Assembly (NCBI RefSeq): GCF_000787855.1
Contig: NZ_BBPQ01000020.1
Span: 57,589 to 90,295 of the forward strand
From: Streptacidiphilus anmyonensis
Lineage (GTDB): Bacteria; Actinomycetota; Actinomycetes; Streptomycetales; Streptomycetaceae
Direction: 5' to 3'
DNA: 32,707 nt
In this document: positions 15,139 to 22,431 of the stretch, piece by piece
Layout: the number at the start of each line of letters is the position of its first letter
Position numbering within the stretch: position 1 is the stretch's first letter
Notes under the pieces: model-generated
Database searches by the model: none
Told to the model about the DNA's origin: nothing
What the model saw: only the letters and a program-made list of their open reading frames with translations
Made by a program: the position numbers and the translations under genes

Positions 15139-15517
15139 GTGGGACAGCGCCAGCGCGCCGGTGCAGCCGCACACCGTCCTGGCAACCGCGACAAGGACCG
15201 TGAGCGGTGGGAGCAGCGCGAGTGGCGCGCTCTGACCCTGCTCGACACCTACGCTCCCGGCCTGCCTGCCGAGCCCCTGCGGTCGGGGCCGTCTGCCGAC
15301 GGGCCCACGATCGTGATGTCCCGGCTGAGCGGGACGCCTCTGCGTGGTCGTTCCCTCGACAAGCGGCAGGTGAAGGCGCCGGCGAACGCCGTCGACACCC
15401 TCCACCGAGCGGTCCCGCCGTCCGCGCCGGCGGGGGTCCCGCTCAGGCCCGGGCGTCAGGATCTGGCCTGGATCGGCCCTCGCGAACACGCCCGGTCCGC
15501 GCAACTCCTCCGCGGCG
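15139..15517 (+). pseudogene. Remnant of a phosphotransferase (APH/kinase-like) gene
   Basis: The plus-strand frame encodes REWRALTLLDTYAPGLPAEPL, then PTIVMSRLSGTPLRGRSL and ANAVDTLHRAVPP, which matches the N-lobe and linker of aminoglycoside-phosphotransferase-family kinases (xEWRALxLLxxxAPGLxPxPL; MxRLxGxPLRG; LHxAVP). The ATP-binding lysine region before it and the catalytic HxD and metal-binding DxD loops after it are missing. Downstream the frame degrades and runs into the opposite gene at 15518. A complete family member would be about 280-330 aa. It is probably a relic of a gene truncated by the neighbouring insertions or deletions. Confidence 0.55.
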
Positions 15518-16486
15518 TCAGGGGGTCTGGTGGGCGCGGGCGAGTTGGAGGACGGTGGACCAGTCGCTGAGGACGTGCCCCAGCTGGGCGGTGCTCTTCG
15601 TGATGGCCTGGCGCTGGTAACCGGCCCAGAGCATGGTGAAGGTCTGGAGGTAGTCGGTCTTGGCTTTGCAGGTGACGTCGGTTTCGGCGGCGTGCTTCTC
15701 GTAGGGGGAGGGCGGCGGGAGGGTCGCGCCCTTCGGGACGGGCAGTCCGCGGCCGAGGAGGCTTCGGTCGTGCTGGGGGGCGAGGGGGTTGGGGTAGTCG
15801 TATCCCGCCGCCTTCATGCAGGTGCTCCACGCCGCGTTCGCGTCGCGGAGGCGGGGGTCGGCGAAGACCTGGTCCAGGGTGTGGGAGCGGAGGTTCTCCA
15901 GCGTGGAGCCGGCGTCGTTGGCCTGCGTGATGTCGAGCATGAGGTAGGCCTTGCCCGCACACCCGTTGAAGGCGTGGACGACCGTCTGCGGGACCTCTGG
16001 CTGCGCGCTCGGCGCGGACGCGCTCCCGGGCATGCGGTAGCCGAACTGCCGCGCGTCCGTCATGGTGTTGACCCCGTAGTAGATCAACGGGGGTGCGGGG
16101 GTGGGCAGGTAGTTGCCGCCCCAGCCGGTCGGCAGGGTGAGCCCCTGGGCGTGCATGCAGGACTGTTCGATGTGGGTGGCGGCCTCGAAGACGGCGTGCT
16201 CGTCACTCGCGGTGGCGTAGGCGTCGTAGGCGTCCAGGGGCAGGATCATCGACCCGTCCGACAGCAGCTCTCCGCCGTCGGCCCGGTAGGTCACGGTCAC
16301 TCCGGCGGGCGGGCTGACCGTGAAGGCGCTCAGTTGGGTCGCGGAGGGAGCCGGGGCCTGGTCGAGGCGGGCCAGGACGACGGCCCCGGCCGCGACGACC
16401 CCGAGAGCGATCAGGGCGGCCCTGCGGCGAAACGGCCGTCGGACGGCCTCTTCCGTTCGCGGAGGGTCGGTGAGGTCGTTCGTCAT
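15518..16486 (-). CDS. Membrane-anchored Cys-containing extracytoplasmic protein (hypothetical)
   Basis: 322-aa protein with one N-terminal TM/signal-anchor (about residues 23-43, RRRAALIALGVVAAGAVVLA, preceded by Arg-rich FRRR). The extracytoplasmic part carries four regularly spaced cysteines: EQSCMHAQG, FNGCAGKAY, STCMKAAGYDYPNPL and DVTCKAKTD. The C-x-x-x-G and C-M-K-A-A-G-Y-Y/D patterns recur in many streptomycete lipoprotein-like hypothetical proteins and suggest two disulfides. No lipobox is present. ATG 16486 has AGGAG 9 nt upstream. A longer in-frame extension to 16756 crosses the repeats and hairpins and is rejected. Function unknown. Confidence 0.78.
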   Translation of the reverse strand: MTNDLTDPPRTEEAVRRPFRRRAALIALGVVAAGAVVLARLDQAPAPSATQLSAFTVSPPAGVTVTYRADGGELLSDGSMILPLDAYDAYATASDEHAVFEAATHIEQSCMHAQGLTLPTGWGGNYLPTPAPPLIYYGVNTMTDARQFGYRMPGSASAPSAQPEVPQTVVHAFNGCAGKAYLMLDITQANDAGSTLENLRSHTLDQVFADPRLRDANAAWSTCMKAAGYDYPNPLAPQHDRSLLGRGLPVPKGATLPPPSPYEKHAAETDVTCKAKTDYLQTFTMLWAGYQRQAITKSTAQLGHVLSDWSTVLQLARAHQTP

Positions 16487-16578
16487 CTCGGCAGGCTCCT
16501 GGGGCTGTTGGTGAGGGCACGCGGGCACCGCGCACACGGGTATCGGGCGGTGCGCGCCGCAGCCGCCTGCCGCGGCGC

Positions 16579-16620
16579 GGCATCGCAGGCGGGGCATCGC
16601 AGGCGTGGCATCGCAGGCGG
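16579..16620. repeat. Three tandem 14-bp repeats
   Basis: GGCATCGCAGGCGK is repeated three times without a gap at 16579-16592, 16593-16606 and 16607-16620; the copies differ only at the last base (G, T, G). The array is 93 bp upstream of the membrane-anchored protein gene. It could be a regulator binding array or a slippage-prone repeat. Together with the two hairpins below it fills the gene-free stretch 16487-16794. Confidence 0.8.
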
Positions 16621-16688
16621 GGCAGGACGGCAGCGTGGGGCGCGGCGGAGTAGGGGCAGCGCGGCGGGGCGCTTCGCGCCACTGCGGC

Positions 16689-16736
16689 GGACCTGCCCCG
16701 GGCCGGGGCGCGTGCCCCCGGCCCGGGAGCAGGTCC
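16689..16736. terminator. Long hairpin, 20-bp stem with one bulge
   Basis: 16689-16708 pairs with 16716-16736, with a single bulged A at 16728 and a 7-nt loop (CGCGTGC). It lies just beyond the lectin terminator, 59-106 bp past the lectin stop. It probably acts as a second terminator or insulates the downstream gene. Confidence 0.65.
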
Positions 16737-16749
16737 GGACCTCTGCCCG

Positions 16750-16778
16750 GCCGCACCGGGGAAGGACCCCGGTGCGGC
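16750..16778 (-). terminator. Terminator of lectin gene
   Basis: GCCGCACCGGGG (16750-16761) and CCCCGGTGCGGC (16767-16778) form a perfect 12-bp stem with a 5-nt loop, 16 bp after the stop codon of the ricin-type lectin gene. Confidence 0.85.
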
Positions 16779-16794
16779 TACGGAGTGCGGAGCG

Positions 16795-17331
16795 TCAGGT
16801 CCAGTGCTGGTAGTTGTTGCTCAGGCCGTACGCGGCATTGGTGTAGACGCCGGTGCCGGCCGGGCCGTTGCCGCCGTCGAGGTAGAGGCCGGTCTGCTGG
16901 GAGCGCAGGGCCCACCCGTTGGTGGTGGAGATCTCGTACCAGTGCTGGTAGGTGTTGGTGGGGGTGGGCGGGTTGCAGGAGGTCAGGTAGACGTTGCCCT
17001 CCTTGCCGCCGTCCCACTGGGTGTTGCTGTCGAGGCACCAGTTGCCGTCCTCGCCGTCGTTCGCCTCGATCCAGGTGCCGTTCGGCTGCTGGTAGTCGTA
17101 CCACTCGCCGTACGGGGTGTTGTCCGCGCCGGAACCGGTGTAGACGCAGCCGCAGTTCGTGCCGTACGCGAGGGAATCGCCGGTGGCCTTGTTGGTCCAG
17201 GTCACCAGGCCGTTGGCCGAGGCGGTGCCGGTGAACCCGAGCGTGGTGCCCACGAGGACCGCGCCCACCGCGGCGATCTTGGCGACCTTGGCGAGGCGCG
17301 CCCCGCTTCGGGAGGAAGAACTCATCTGCAC
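16795..17331 (-). CDS. Secreted ricin-B/beta-trefoil lectin-like protein
   Basis: 178-aa exported protein. A signal peptide (ARLAKVAKIAAVGAVLVGTTLG) ends with ASA before Asn40. The mature part of about 139 aa fits a single beta-trefoil: GNWCLDSNTQWDGG...GNVYLTSCN, TYQHWYE, GWALRSQQTGLYLDGG and GVYTNAAYGLSNNYQHWT, with the QxW-like QHW signature twice. Two cysteine pairs are likely. No catalytic domain is attached, so it is probably a sugar-binding protein. GTG 17331 is favoured by AAGGG 5 nt upstream; ATG 17325 is the alternative. The leader contains a 9-bp inverted repeat and two hairpins follow the gene, so it is a self-contained, probably regulated unit. Confidence 0.87.
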   Translation of the reverse strand: MQMSSSSRSGARLAKVAKIAAVGAVLVGTTLGFTGTASANGLVTWTNKATGDSLAYGTNCGCVYTGSGADNTPYGEWYDYQQPNGTWIEANDGEDGNWCLDSNTQWDGGKEGNVYLTSCNPPTPTNTYQHWYEISTTNGWALRSQQTGLYLDGGNGPAGTGVYTNAAYGLSNNYQHWT

Positions 17332-17347
17332 ATCAACCCTTCTGACG

Positions 17348-17383
17348 ACCGGACGGGATGGCGACGCCAGGGTTCCGTCCGGT
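17348..17383. promoter_or_regulatory. Inverted repeat in lectin leader
   Basis: ACCGGACGG (17348-17356) and CCGTCCGGT (17375-17383) are perfect inverted repeats 18 bp apart, starting 17 bp upstream of the lectin start. It may be an operator or an RNA hairpin controlling the lectin. The remainder up to 17620 shows nothing definite. Confidence 0.5.
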
Positions 17384-17620
17384 GCTGCGATCCCGGCCCT
17401 TCCGGAGCGGGAGGCGGTCGTCGACGCCGCTGCCGAGGATCTTTCGGCGGGGCTCCGAGGTGCGTCCAGACCGGCCTGGGATCTGATGCAGTCCCGGCAC
17501 GGGACCCGCCCTGACCTGCGTGTATGTCAGCCGGACTGCGGCAGGTGCGGGACGCTCCCGCGCGACGGACCGCCGCGGCCGGCCCGCGGGGCCAGGGGAT
17601 GACGACGACGCTTACGCGGC

Positions 17621-18499
17621 TTACGGTCGCGGCGTCGAGTAGCAGGTGCGTCGGCCGGTCGGCGTCGAGAGGCAGGCGGTCAGTGGACCGGTGACGGCGA
17701 GCAGCGGGGTGTACACGAACGCGTCGAGCAGGCTGCGGTCCTGGACGGTGACGGCCTGCGCGGGCATGCCGGGTTCGGAGAGGGTGAGCCTGTCGCCCAG
17801 TTGCGTGTTCCAGACCCTGGCCCAGGCCGCGTCGCAGGAGGTGTTGTACCGGATCTCCAGCCCCGCCCCGGCCGGGGTCGTCTGATGCACCAGCGTGTCC
17901 GGTTCCACTCCGCACAGGGCCACGCCGGGGTCGAGACCGGTGCAGCTCCTGCCGTGACAGCCGACGTGGAAGCCCGTGGCGCTCGCCTGCGGGGCCCGCT
18001 GAGCGGCGGACTGGCCGCCCGCGAGCAGGGAGGCGGCGAGCCCGCCCACGGCGGCAGCGGTCAGCAGCGCCGCACCGGGACGAAGGCGTCGGCGCTCCTG
18101 ACCGCTGCCGGTCGGGCCCACCGGGCCTCGGTCGGGGGCGGCGCCGACGCCTTCGGTCTCCCCGGGCGCGACGACGGAAGGGCCGCGCAGGGTCGCCCTC
18201 GCGGGGGCGTCGAGCTCGGCAGTCGGTGACGGCTTCGGGCCGACGGCGGCGCGGCCGCTCCAGGCGGCCTCGGCGAGCTCCCACAGGACGCGCATCCGCG
18301 TCTCCGGCTCGTCCGCGAGCCGTGAGAGCGCCCTCACCGCATGCCACGGGGGAAGCGCTCGGGCGTTCAGATAGCGGTGCCAGGACGACTTGCTGAACGA
18401 CGTCTCCTGCGAGAGCGCAGCCAGCGAGAGGGAACAGCGCTGCTGCAGGGCGCGCAGCTCGGCCGCCAGCCGCGCGCACTCGGGCGGAACCTGGCTCAT
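17621..18499 (-). CDS. Membrane-tethered HTH protein with DUF2690 extracytoplasmic domain
   Basis: 292-aa protein. Residues 10-70 form an XRE-like helix-turn-helix (CSLSLAALSQETSFSKSSWHRYLNARALPP). A Pro/Ala linker leads to one TM helix (about 143-165, GAALLTAAAVGGLAASLLAGG). The C-terminal part is DUF2690-like: HVGCHGRSCTGLDP, ALCG, LEIRYNTSCDAAWARVW, and a final Cys pair. The layout implies a cytoplasmic DNA-binding head coupled to an envelope sensor. ATG 18499 overlaps the TGA of the upstream gene by 4 bp (ATGA), so the two are translationally coupled. Stop at 17621. Ligand and target unknown. Confidence 0.85.
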   Translation of the reverse strand: MSQVPPECARLAAELRALQQRCSLSLAALSQETSFSKSSWHRYLNARALPPWHAVRALSRLADEPETRMRVLWELAEAAWSGRAAVGPKPSPTAELDAPARATLRGPSVVAPGETEGVGAAPDRGPVGPTGSGQERRRLRPGAALLTAAAVGGLAASLLAGGQSAAQRAPQASATGFHVGCHGRSCTGLDPGVALCGVEPDTLVHQTTPAGAGLEIRYNTSCDAAWARVWNTQLGDRLTLSEPGMPAQAVTVQDRSLLDAFVYTPLLAVTGPLTACLSTPTGRRTCYSTPRP

Positions 18500-19353
18500 C
18501 CGCGCAGAGCCGCCCAGGTCAGGGGGCCCACCTGCCCGTCGACGTCCAGATGGAGGGCCTTCTGCGCTTTGATCACCGCGGCCTCCGTCAGCGGCCCGAA
18601 GTTGCCGTCGATCCCGCCCGGACTGTCGCCGATGCGCTGCATCAGGCACTGCAGTTCGGCCACGTCCGGACCGGACATGTCGACCACGAGCGGGTGGGTT
18701 CGGGTCGTGCTGTTCCCCGCGTACCACAGCCCGTCCTTCTCGACGTAACTGCAGGTGAACAGCGTCCTCTTGGACACCGCCGCGGCTGCCGGCGGTGGGC
18801 ACGCGAGGGACGCCTGAGCCGGGTGGACGGTCAACCAGGTCAGCGCCGCACCCGCGAGCGCGGCGACGCCTGCGGTCGCGAGCTGGCGCCAGCGTGGCCG
18901 CCCGACCCAGGCGGCCCTGGAGAGCCAGGGCACTCCGGGCGCCCCGGACGCCTCGGGCTCTCCCGGCTCTCCAGGTCCTTCGGGCGGCTCGGAATCCGTC
19001 GGCGCGTCCGCGCTTTCGGTCGCCGGCGGACCGTCAGGCGACGGCGACGGCGACGGCGGCTGCGGCTCCGGCTCCGGCTGGCGCGGCTGGGGCCGGGCCT
19101 CCTCGGCGAGTTCCAGGAGGGCCAGCAGGCGCGTGCCGTCCTGGCCCAACGCCGCGGAGAGCGCATCCAGCGCGTCCCGGGGCGGCAGCGCCCGCCCGTT
19201 CAGGTAGCGGTCCCAGGACGAGGTGCTGTAACCGGTCTTGGCTGCGATCTGGGCCAGGCTCAAACCGCTGCCGTCCTTGACCCGGCGGAGCTCCGCCACG
19301 AACCGGACGGTCAGCGCGTCCAGGTCTTCGGGCAGGTGCCTCCATCGCGCCAA
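18496..19353 (-). CDS. Membrane-tethered HTH protein with peptidoglycan-binding domain
   Basis: 285-aa protein. The XRE-like HTH (about 26-65, LSLAQIAAKTGYSTSSWDRYLNGRALPPRDAL) closely resembles that of the downstream partner. A Pro/Glu/Ser-rich linker (about 85-150) leads to one TM helix (about 158-178). The C-terminal 60 residues form a PG_binding_1 domain: DVAELQCLMQRIGDSPGGIDGNFGPLTEAAVIKAQ...GPLTWAALRG. This suggests a regulator that reads wall status through the membrane. TTG 19353 with GGGGGAA upstream is the likely start. It forms a two-gene operon with the DUF2690 protein (4-bp overlap) and sits upstream of the lectin, which it may control (inference). Confidence 0.85.
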   Translation of the reverse strand: MARWRHLPEDLDALTVRFVAELRRVKDGSGLSLAQIAAKTGYSTSSWDRYLNGRALPPRDALDALSAALGQDGTRLLALLELAEEARPQPRQPEPEPQPPSPSPSPDGPPATESADAPTDSEPPEGPGEPGEPEASGAPGVPWLSRAAWVGRPRWRQLATAGVAALAGAALTWLTVHPAQASLACPPPAAAAVSKRTLFTCSYVEKDGLWYAGNSTTRTHPLVVDMSGPDVAELQCLMQRIGDSPGGIDGNFGPLTEAAVIKAQKALHLDVDGQVGPLTWAALRG

Positions 19354-19477
19354 CGCGTTCCCCCTCGGCTCGTGCGCGGGGCACGACAGCCGTCACTCGC
19401 CGCCGGTCTTCGCCGACGACCCCCCGCAGCGCGCAGCACTGTACATGACCATGCTGAGCCGCTCCGAGGCGGGCGAG

Positions 19478-20224
19478 TCAGTGACGGCGCTTGGGCAGGC
19501 CGTGGCGGACGAGGCTGTCGTCGGCGGGCTGGTAGGCCAGGGGGCGGGCGCCCGGGGCGGGGCGGAAGCCCGCCAGGACGACCTCCAGGTAGCGCCGCCA
19601 CAGGTCGGGGGCCTGGCCGGCGGTGTCGTCGACGAGGCTGCGCAGCGCGATCACGGACAGGTAGACGTCGGTGAGGGTGACCTCGGGCCGGACGTCGCCG
19701 GAGGCCTTCGCCTGGTCCAGCATCCGGTCCATGAGTTGCCACAGCTCGGTGCGGCGCTCGTCCTGGTCGGGCGGCGGGGACGCCTGCCACAGACGGGAGA
19801 GGCACCCGTGGTGGCCGGCCATGACCTCGCCCATGTGGAACAGCGACTCCTCCAGCCCGCTGGGCTGTCCGGGCGCGCGGTCCGCGCCGAGCGCGGCGGA
19901 CATCCGGGCGTGCTCCAGGATGGACTCGAAGATCACCTCGCTGAGCTCGTTGATCAGCGCGTCCTTGGTGGGGAAGCGCCGGTAGAGGGTGCCCATGCCG
20001 ACGCCGGCGCGGCGGGCGATCTCCTCCACTCCGGCGTCCGGCCCCTGCTCGGCGAACGCCTCCCAGGCGGCCCGCAGCAGCCGCGCCCGGTTCTCCGCCG
20101 CGTCGCGGCGAAGTCCCTTGCCCGCCGAACCGGTGGCGGCCGCGGTGGCGGCCGCGCTCGCGTCGGCAGTGGCGGTGGCAGTGGTGGCTGCTGCGTTCCG
20201 GCCCCGGGAGTCGTTCATGATCAT
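19478..20224 (-). CDS. TetR-family repressor of the adjacent MFS pump
   Basis: 248-aa TetR-family regulator. After a low-complexity Ala/Thr N-terminus (about 10-38) come the DNA-binding helices: AENRARLLRAAWEAFAEQGPDAGVEEIARRAGVGMGTLYRRFPTKDALINEL, ending in the family's TLYRRFxTKDAL. The C-terminal ligand domain contains LRSLVDDTAGQAPDLWRRYLEVVLAGF. ATG 20224 overlaps the MFS stop by 4 bp (ATGA), so the repressor is co-translated with the pump; ATG 20218 is the alternative start. Two palindromic sites before the MFS gene are the likely operators, giving a self-repressing efflux operon. Inducer unknown. Confidence 0.92.
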   Translation of the reverse strand: MIMNDSRGRNAAATTATATADASAAATAAATGSAGKGLRRDAAENRARLLRAAWEAFAEQGPDAGVEEIARRAGVGMGTLYRRFPTKDALINELSEVIFESILEHARMSAALGADRAPGQPSGLEESLFHMGEVMAGHHGCLSRLWQASPPPDQDERRTELWQLMDRMLDQAKASGDVRPEVTLTDVYLSVIALRSLVDDTAGQAPDLWRRYLEVVLAGFRPAPGARPLAYQPADDSLVRHGLPKRRH

Positions 20225-21684
20225 CCGTTCAGTGGTGCTGCGTTCGCGTCGGCCTCGCGGCTGTCCACCGGCTCGCCCGTCACCACCGTACGCCCGGCCT
20301 GACGGACCGTCGGGATCAGCAGACTGGCGACGGCGGCGAGTACGCCGCCCGCGGTCAGCAGCCAGAAGACGTCGGTGTAGCCGGAGTCCAGCGGGAACGG
20401 GTGGGCGGGGGTGACGCCGGAGGCCAGGATACTGGCCCCGATGCCGCTGCCGACAGCGCCGCCGATGGTCCGGATGTTGGCGTTCATGCCGCTGGCCACA
20501 CCGGTCTGCTCGGCCGGCACCGCCTCCACCACGATGGCCGACATCGAGGAGAAGGCGAGGCCGAGGCCGATGCCCAGCAGGCTGGACGCGAGGTAGAGCT
20601 CCCAGACGTGGGAGTGGTCCACCGCGAGCAGCACGAACGGGAGGACGGTCGCGAAGCTGCCCGCCACCAGCACGGCCTTGGAGCCGAAGCGGGCGGAGAG
20701 CCGGCCGGTCCAGGTGCCGAGCACGAACATGGCCACCGTCATCGGCAGCATGTAGAGGCCGGACTGGGTGACGCTGGCGCTGAAGCCGTACCCGGCCAGC
20801 TTGGCGGGGGTCTGCACCAGCTGCGGCAGGAAGGTCATGGTGGTGTACATCCCGACGCCGAACAGCAGCGCCACCAGGTTGGCGGTCCAGACGGCGGGAA
20901 TGCGCATCATCCGCATGTCGATCAGCGGCTCGGCGGAGCGGAGCTCGACCAGGATCCACAGGGCGGCGAAGACCACGGTGGCGGCGAACAGGCCGAGCAC
21001 CCGGGCCCCGCCCCAGCCCCAGGCGGGGCCCTCGCTGACGGCCAGCAGCAGCGTCACCAGCCACGCGGACAACAGGCCCGCCGCGGTCCAGCTGATCCGG
21101 CCGGGGGTGCGCACCGGGGACTCCGGCACGCACAGGAAGGTGGCGACGGTGGCCAGCCCGGTCATGATCATGGGCAGCCAGAACAGCCAGTGGTAGTCCA
21201 TGTTGTCGGTGATGGGACCGGCCAGGACCAGGCCGATGCCGCCGCCGACGGCGGTGAGCGCGGCGGTGGTGCCGACGGCGCCGCGCACCTTGTGGGCCGG
21301 GAACTCGTCCCGGATGATGCCGAAGGCCAGCGGCAGCACGCCGCCGCCGAGCCCCTGGATCACGCGGGCGACGATCATCGGGCCGATGCTGTTCGAGACG
21401 CCCGCGAGTGCGGAGCCGAGGGTGAGCGCCAGCAACGTGGCGACCAGCATCCGCTCCTTGCCGACCTTGTCGCCGATCCGCCCGAGGATCGGGGTGGCGA
21501 CGGAGGCGGACAGCAGGTACCCGATCATCAACCAGGTAGCGGTGGACTGGGTGGTGTGCAGGTGCTCGATCAGCGTCGGCAGCACCGGCACGATCATCGA
21601 CTGCAGCAGCGCGTACGCGCCGACGCCGAGCACGAGCACCGCGAAGGTGACGTTGTAGTGCGGTCGGTTCTTGTTTCTGGCCAT
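20221..21684 (-). CDS. MFS drug-efflux transporter (DHA2-type)
   Basis: 487-aa major facilitator protein, most like 14-helix DHA2 drug:proton antiporters. It shows ATWLMIGYLLSASVATPILGRIGDKVGKERM (TM2 plus motif A), RVIQGLGGGVLPLAFGIIRDEF (TM4, motif B-like), AVGGGIGLVLAGPITD (TM5, motif C-like) and strings of hydrophobic helices to the C-terminus. Expected to export a toxic compound, possibly a natural product, across the membrane. First gene of an operon with the TetR gene, which overlaps its stop by 4 bp. The start ATG 21684 is 31 bp from the operator pair. Substrate cannot be predicted. Confidence 0.93.
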   Translation of the reverse strand: MARNKNRPHYNVTFAVLVLGVGAYALLQSMIVPVLPTLIEHLHTTQSTATWLMIGYLLSASVATPILGRIGDKVGKERMLVATLLALTLGSALAGVSNSIGPMIVARVIQGLGGGVLPLAFGIIRDEFPAHKVRGAVGTTAALTAVGGGIGLVLAGPITDNMDYHWLFWLPMIMTGLATVATFLCVPESPVRTPGRISWTAAGLLSAWLVTLLLAVSEGPAWGWGGARVLGLFAATVVFAALWILVELRSAEPLIDMRMMRIPAVWTANLVALLFGVGMYTTMTFLPQLVQTPAKLAGYGFSASVTQSGLYMLPMTVAMFVLGTWTGRLSARFGSKAVLVAGSFATVLPFVLLAVDHSHVWELYLASSLLGIGLGLAFSSMSAIVVEAVPAEQTGVASGMNANIRTIGGAVGSGIGASILASGVTPAHPFPLDSGYTDVFWLLTAGGVLAAVASLLIPTVRQAGRTVVTGEPVDSREADANAAPLNG

Positions 21685-21715
21685 GTCTCAGGTCTCTCCA
21701 GCGGGCAAGGCTAAC

Positions 21716-21768
21716 CGGAGATTGGACTCCGCATAGAGACCCTAGCATGAAGCGGAGATCCAACTCCG
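21716..21768 (-). promoter_or_regulatory. Double palindromic TetR operator
   Basis: Two 16-bp palindromes, CGGAGATTGGACTCCG (21716-21731) and CGGAGATCCAACTCCG (21753-21768), share CGGAG-N6-CTCCG and lie 37 bp centre to centre. Together with their AAC/GTT flanks the two sites also form a large inverted repeat. They sit directly upstream of the MFS-TetR operon, between its start and promoter. Confidence 0.85.
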
Positions 21769-21842
21769 GTTGGCCGACATCCACTGACACGGCGTTTAGG
21801 CGCATTCCACCAGCGCACGAGCGCGACCGGAGCGAACGCCCC

Positions 21843-21865
21843 GGCCGCCTGCGCGCCGGGCGGCC
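21843..21865 (-). terminator. Possible terminator of HxlR gene
   Basis: GGCCGCC (21843-21849) and GGCGGCC (21859-21865) form a 7-bp stem with a 9-nt loop, about 30 bp past the HxlR stop. Confidence 0.4.
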
Positions 21866-21894
21866 CCAGTCCACCCGCCGCACCGCTCAGGTGG

Positions 21895-22341
21895 TCAGGA
21901 GAGGCCCGGGCCGGCCTCCGGCACGATGTCGTGGGCGGTGACGTCGGTTCCACAGGCGTCGCAGGTGAGCCTGACGTGGGCCTCGCCCGTGCAGTCGCGG
22001 TGGCGGTAGTGCGCGGGTGGTCCGTCCGGGGCCATGTAGGTGTCCCCCCAGTCGCGGATCGCCATGAGGATCGGGTAGATGTCGTGGCCCTTGCGGGTCA
22101 GGCGGTATTCGACGTGGTCGGCGTCGTCGGCCTGGCGCCGGGCGAGGATCCCGTGGTCCACCAGCCGGGCGAGGCGGTCCTGCAACCGGCTGCGGGAGAT
22201 GCCCAGCGCGCTCTGGAAGGCGTTGAAGCGCCGGACGCCGGCGAACGACGCCTTGAGGATCAGCAGTGTCCAGCGGTCGCCGAGGACCACCAGCGGGCGG
22301 GTGATCGAACAGGGCAGATCGGCGAGGTCTTCGTAGCGCAC
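21895..22341 (-). CDS. HxlR/YodB-type redox-sensing repressor
   Basis: 148-aa winged-helix regulator of the HxlR family: RPLVVLGDRWTLLILKASFAGVRRF, then FQSALGISRSRLQDRLARLVDHGILAR (recognition helix) and VEYRLTRKGHDIYPILMAIRDWGD (wing and dimer helix). Cys11 just before helix 1 sits where HypR/YodB-type members carry their redox cysteine. The C-terminus has three further cysteines (DCTGEAHVRLTCDACG), perhaps a small zinc ribbon. Likely a repressor of the divergent nitroreductase and of itself. GTG 22341 is 6 nt after a TAGGGT -10 box, suggesting a leaderless mRNA. Confidence 0.9.
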   Translation of the reverse strand: MRYEDLADLPCSITRPLVVLGDRWTLLILKASFAGVRRFNAFQSALGISRSRLQDRLARLVDHGILARRQADDADHVEYRLTRKGHDIYPILMAIRDWGDTYMAPDGPPAHYRHRDCTGEAHVRLTCDACGTDVTAHDIVPEAGPGLS

Positions 22342-22347
22342 CCGTCG

Positions 22348-22410
22348 ACCCTACTCGCGCGGTTCCAAAACGAGACCGGCATCGCTAGGGTGCGATCCCG
22401 AAACGAGACC
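22348..22410. promoter_or_regulatory. Divergent promoters with repeated HxlR operator-like sites
   Basis: AAACGAGACC occurs at 22368-22377 and 22401-22410, 33 bp apart (about three helical turns). For the nitroreductase, TTCCAA (22363-22368) and TAGGGT (22386-22391) are 17 bp apart, so one repeat lies in the spacer and the other at the start region. On the minus strand TAGGGT (22353-22348) serves hxlR, and the left repeat covers its -35. Confidence 0.7.
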
Positions 22411-22431
22411 ACGCCGAGGAGGCCCCGCCCC

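Noticed and set aside
20401-21714. Plus-strand ORF of 437 codons opposite the MFS gene
   Set aside because: Gln/His/Gly/Ala-rich shadow with no family resemblance.
19478-21883. Single 801-codon minus-strand frame joining the TetR gene with a long upstream part
   Set aside because: The upstream part is an out-of-frame reading of the MFS gene; the TetR protein starts at 20224 with a 4-bp overlap.
22342-22431. Long upstream start (21931) for the nitroreductase frame
   Set aside because: The extension would overlap the HxlR gene and promoters; GTG 22432 has GAGGAGG upstream.
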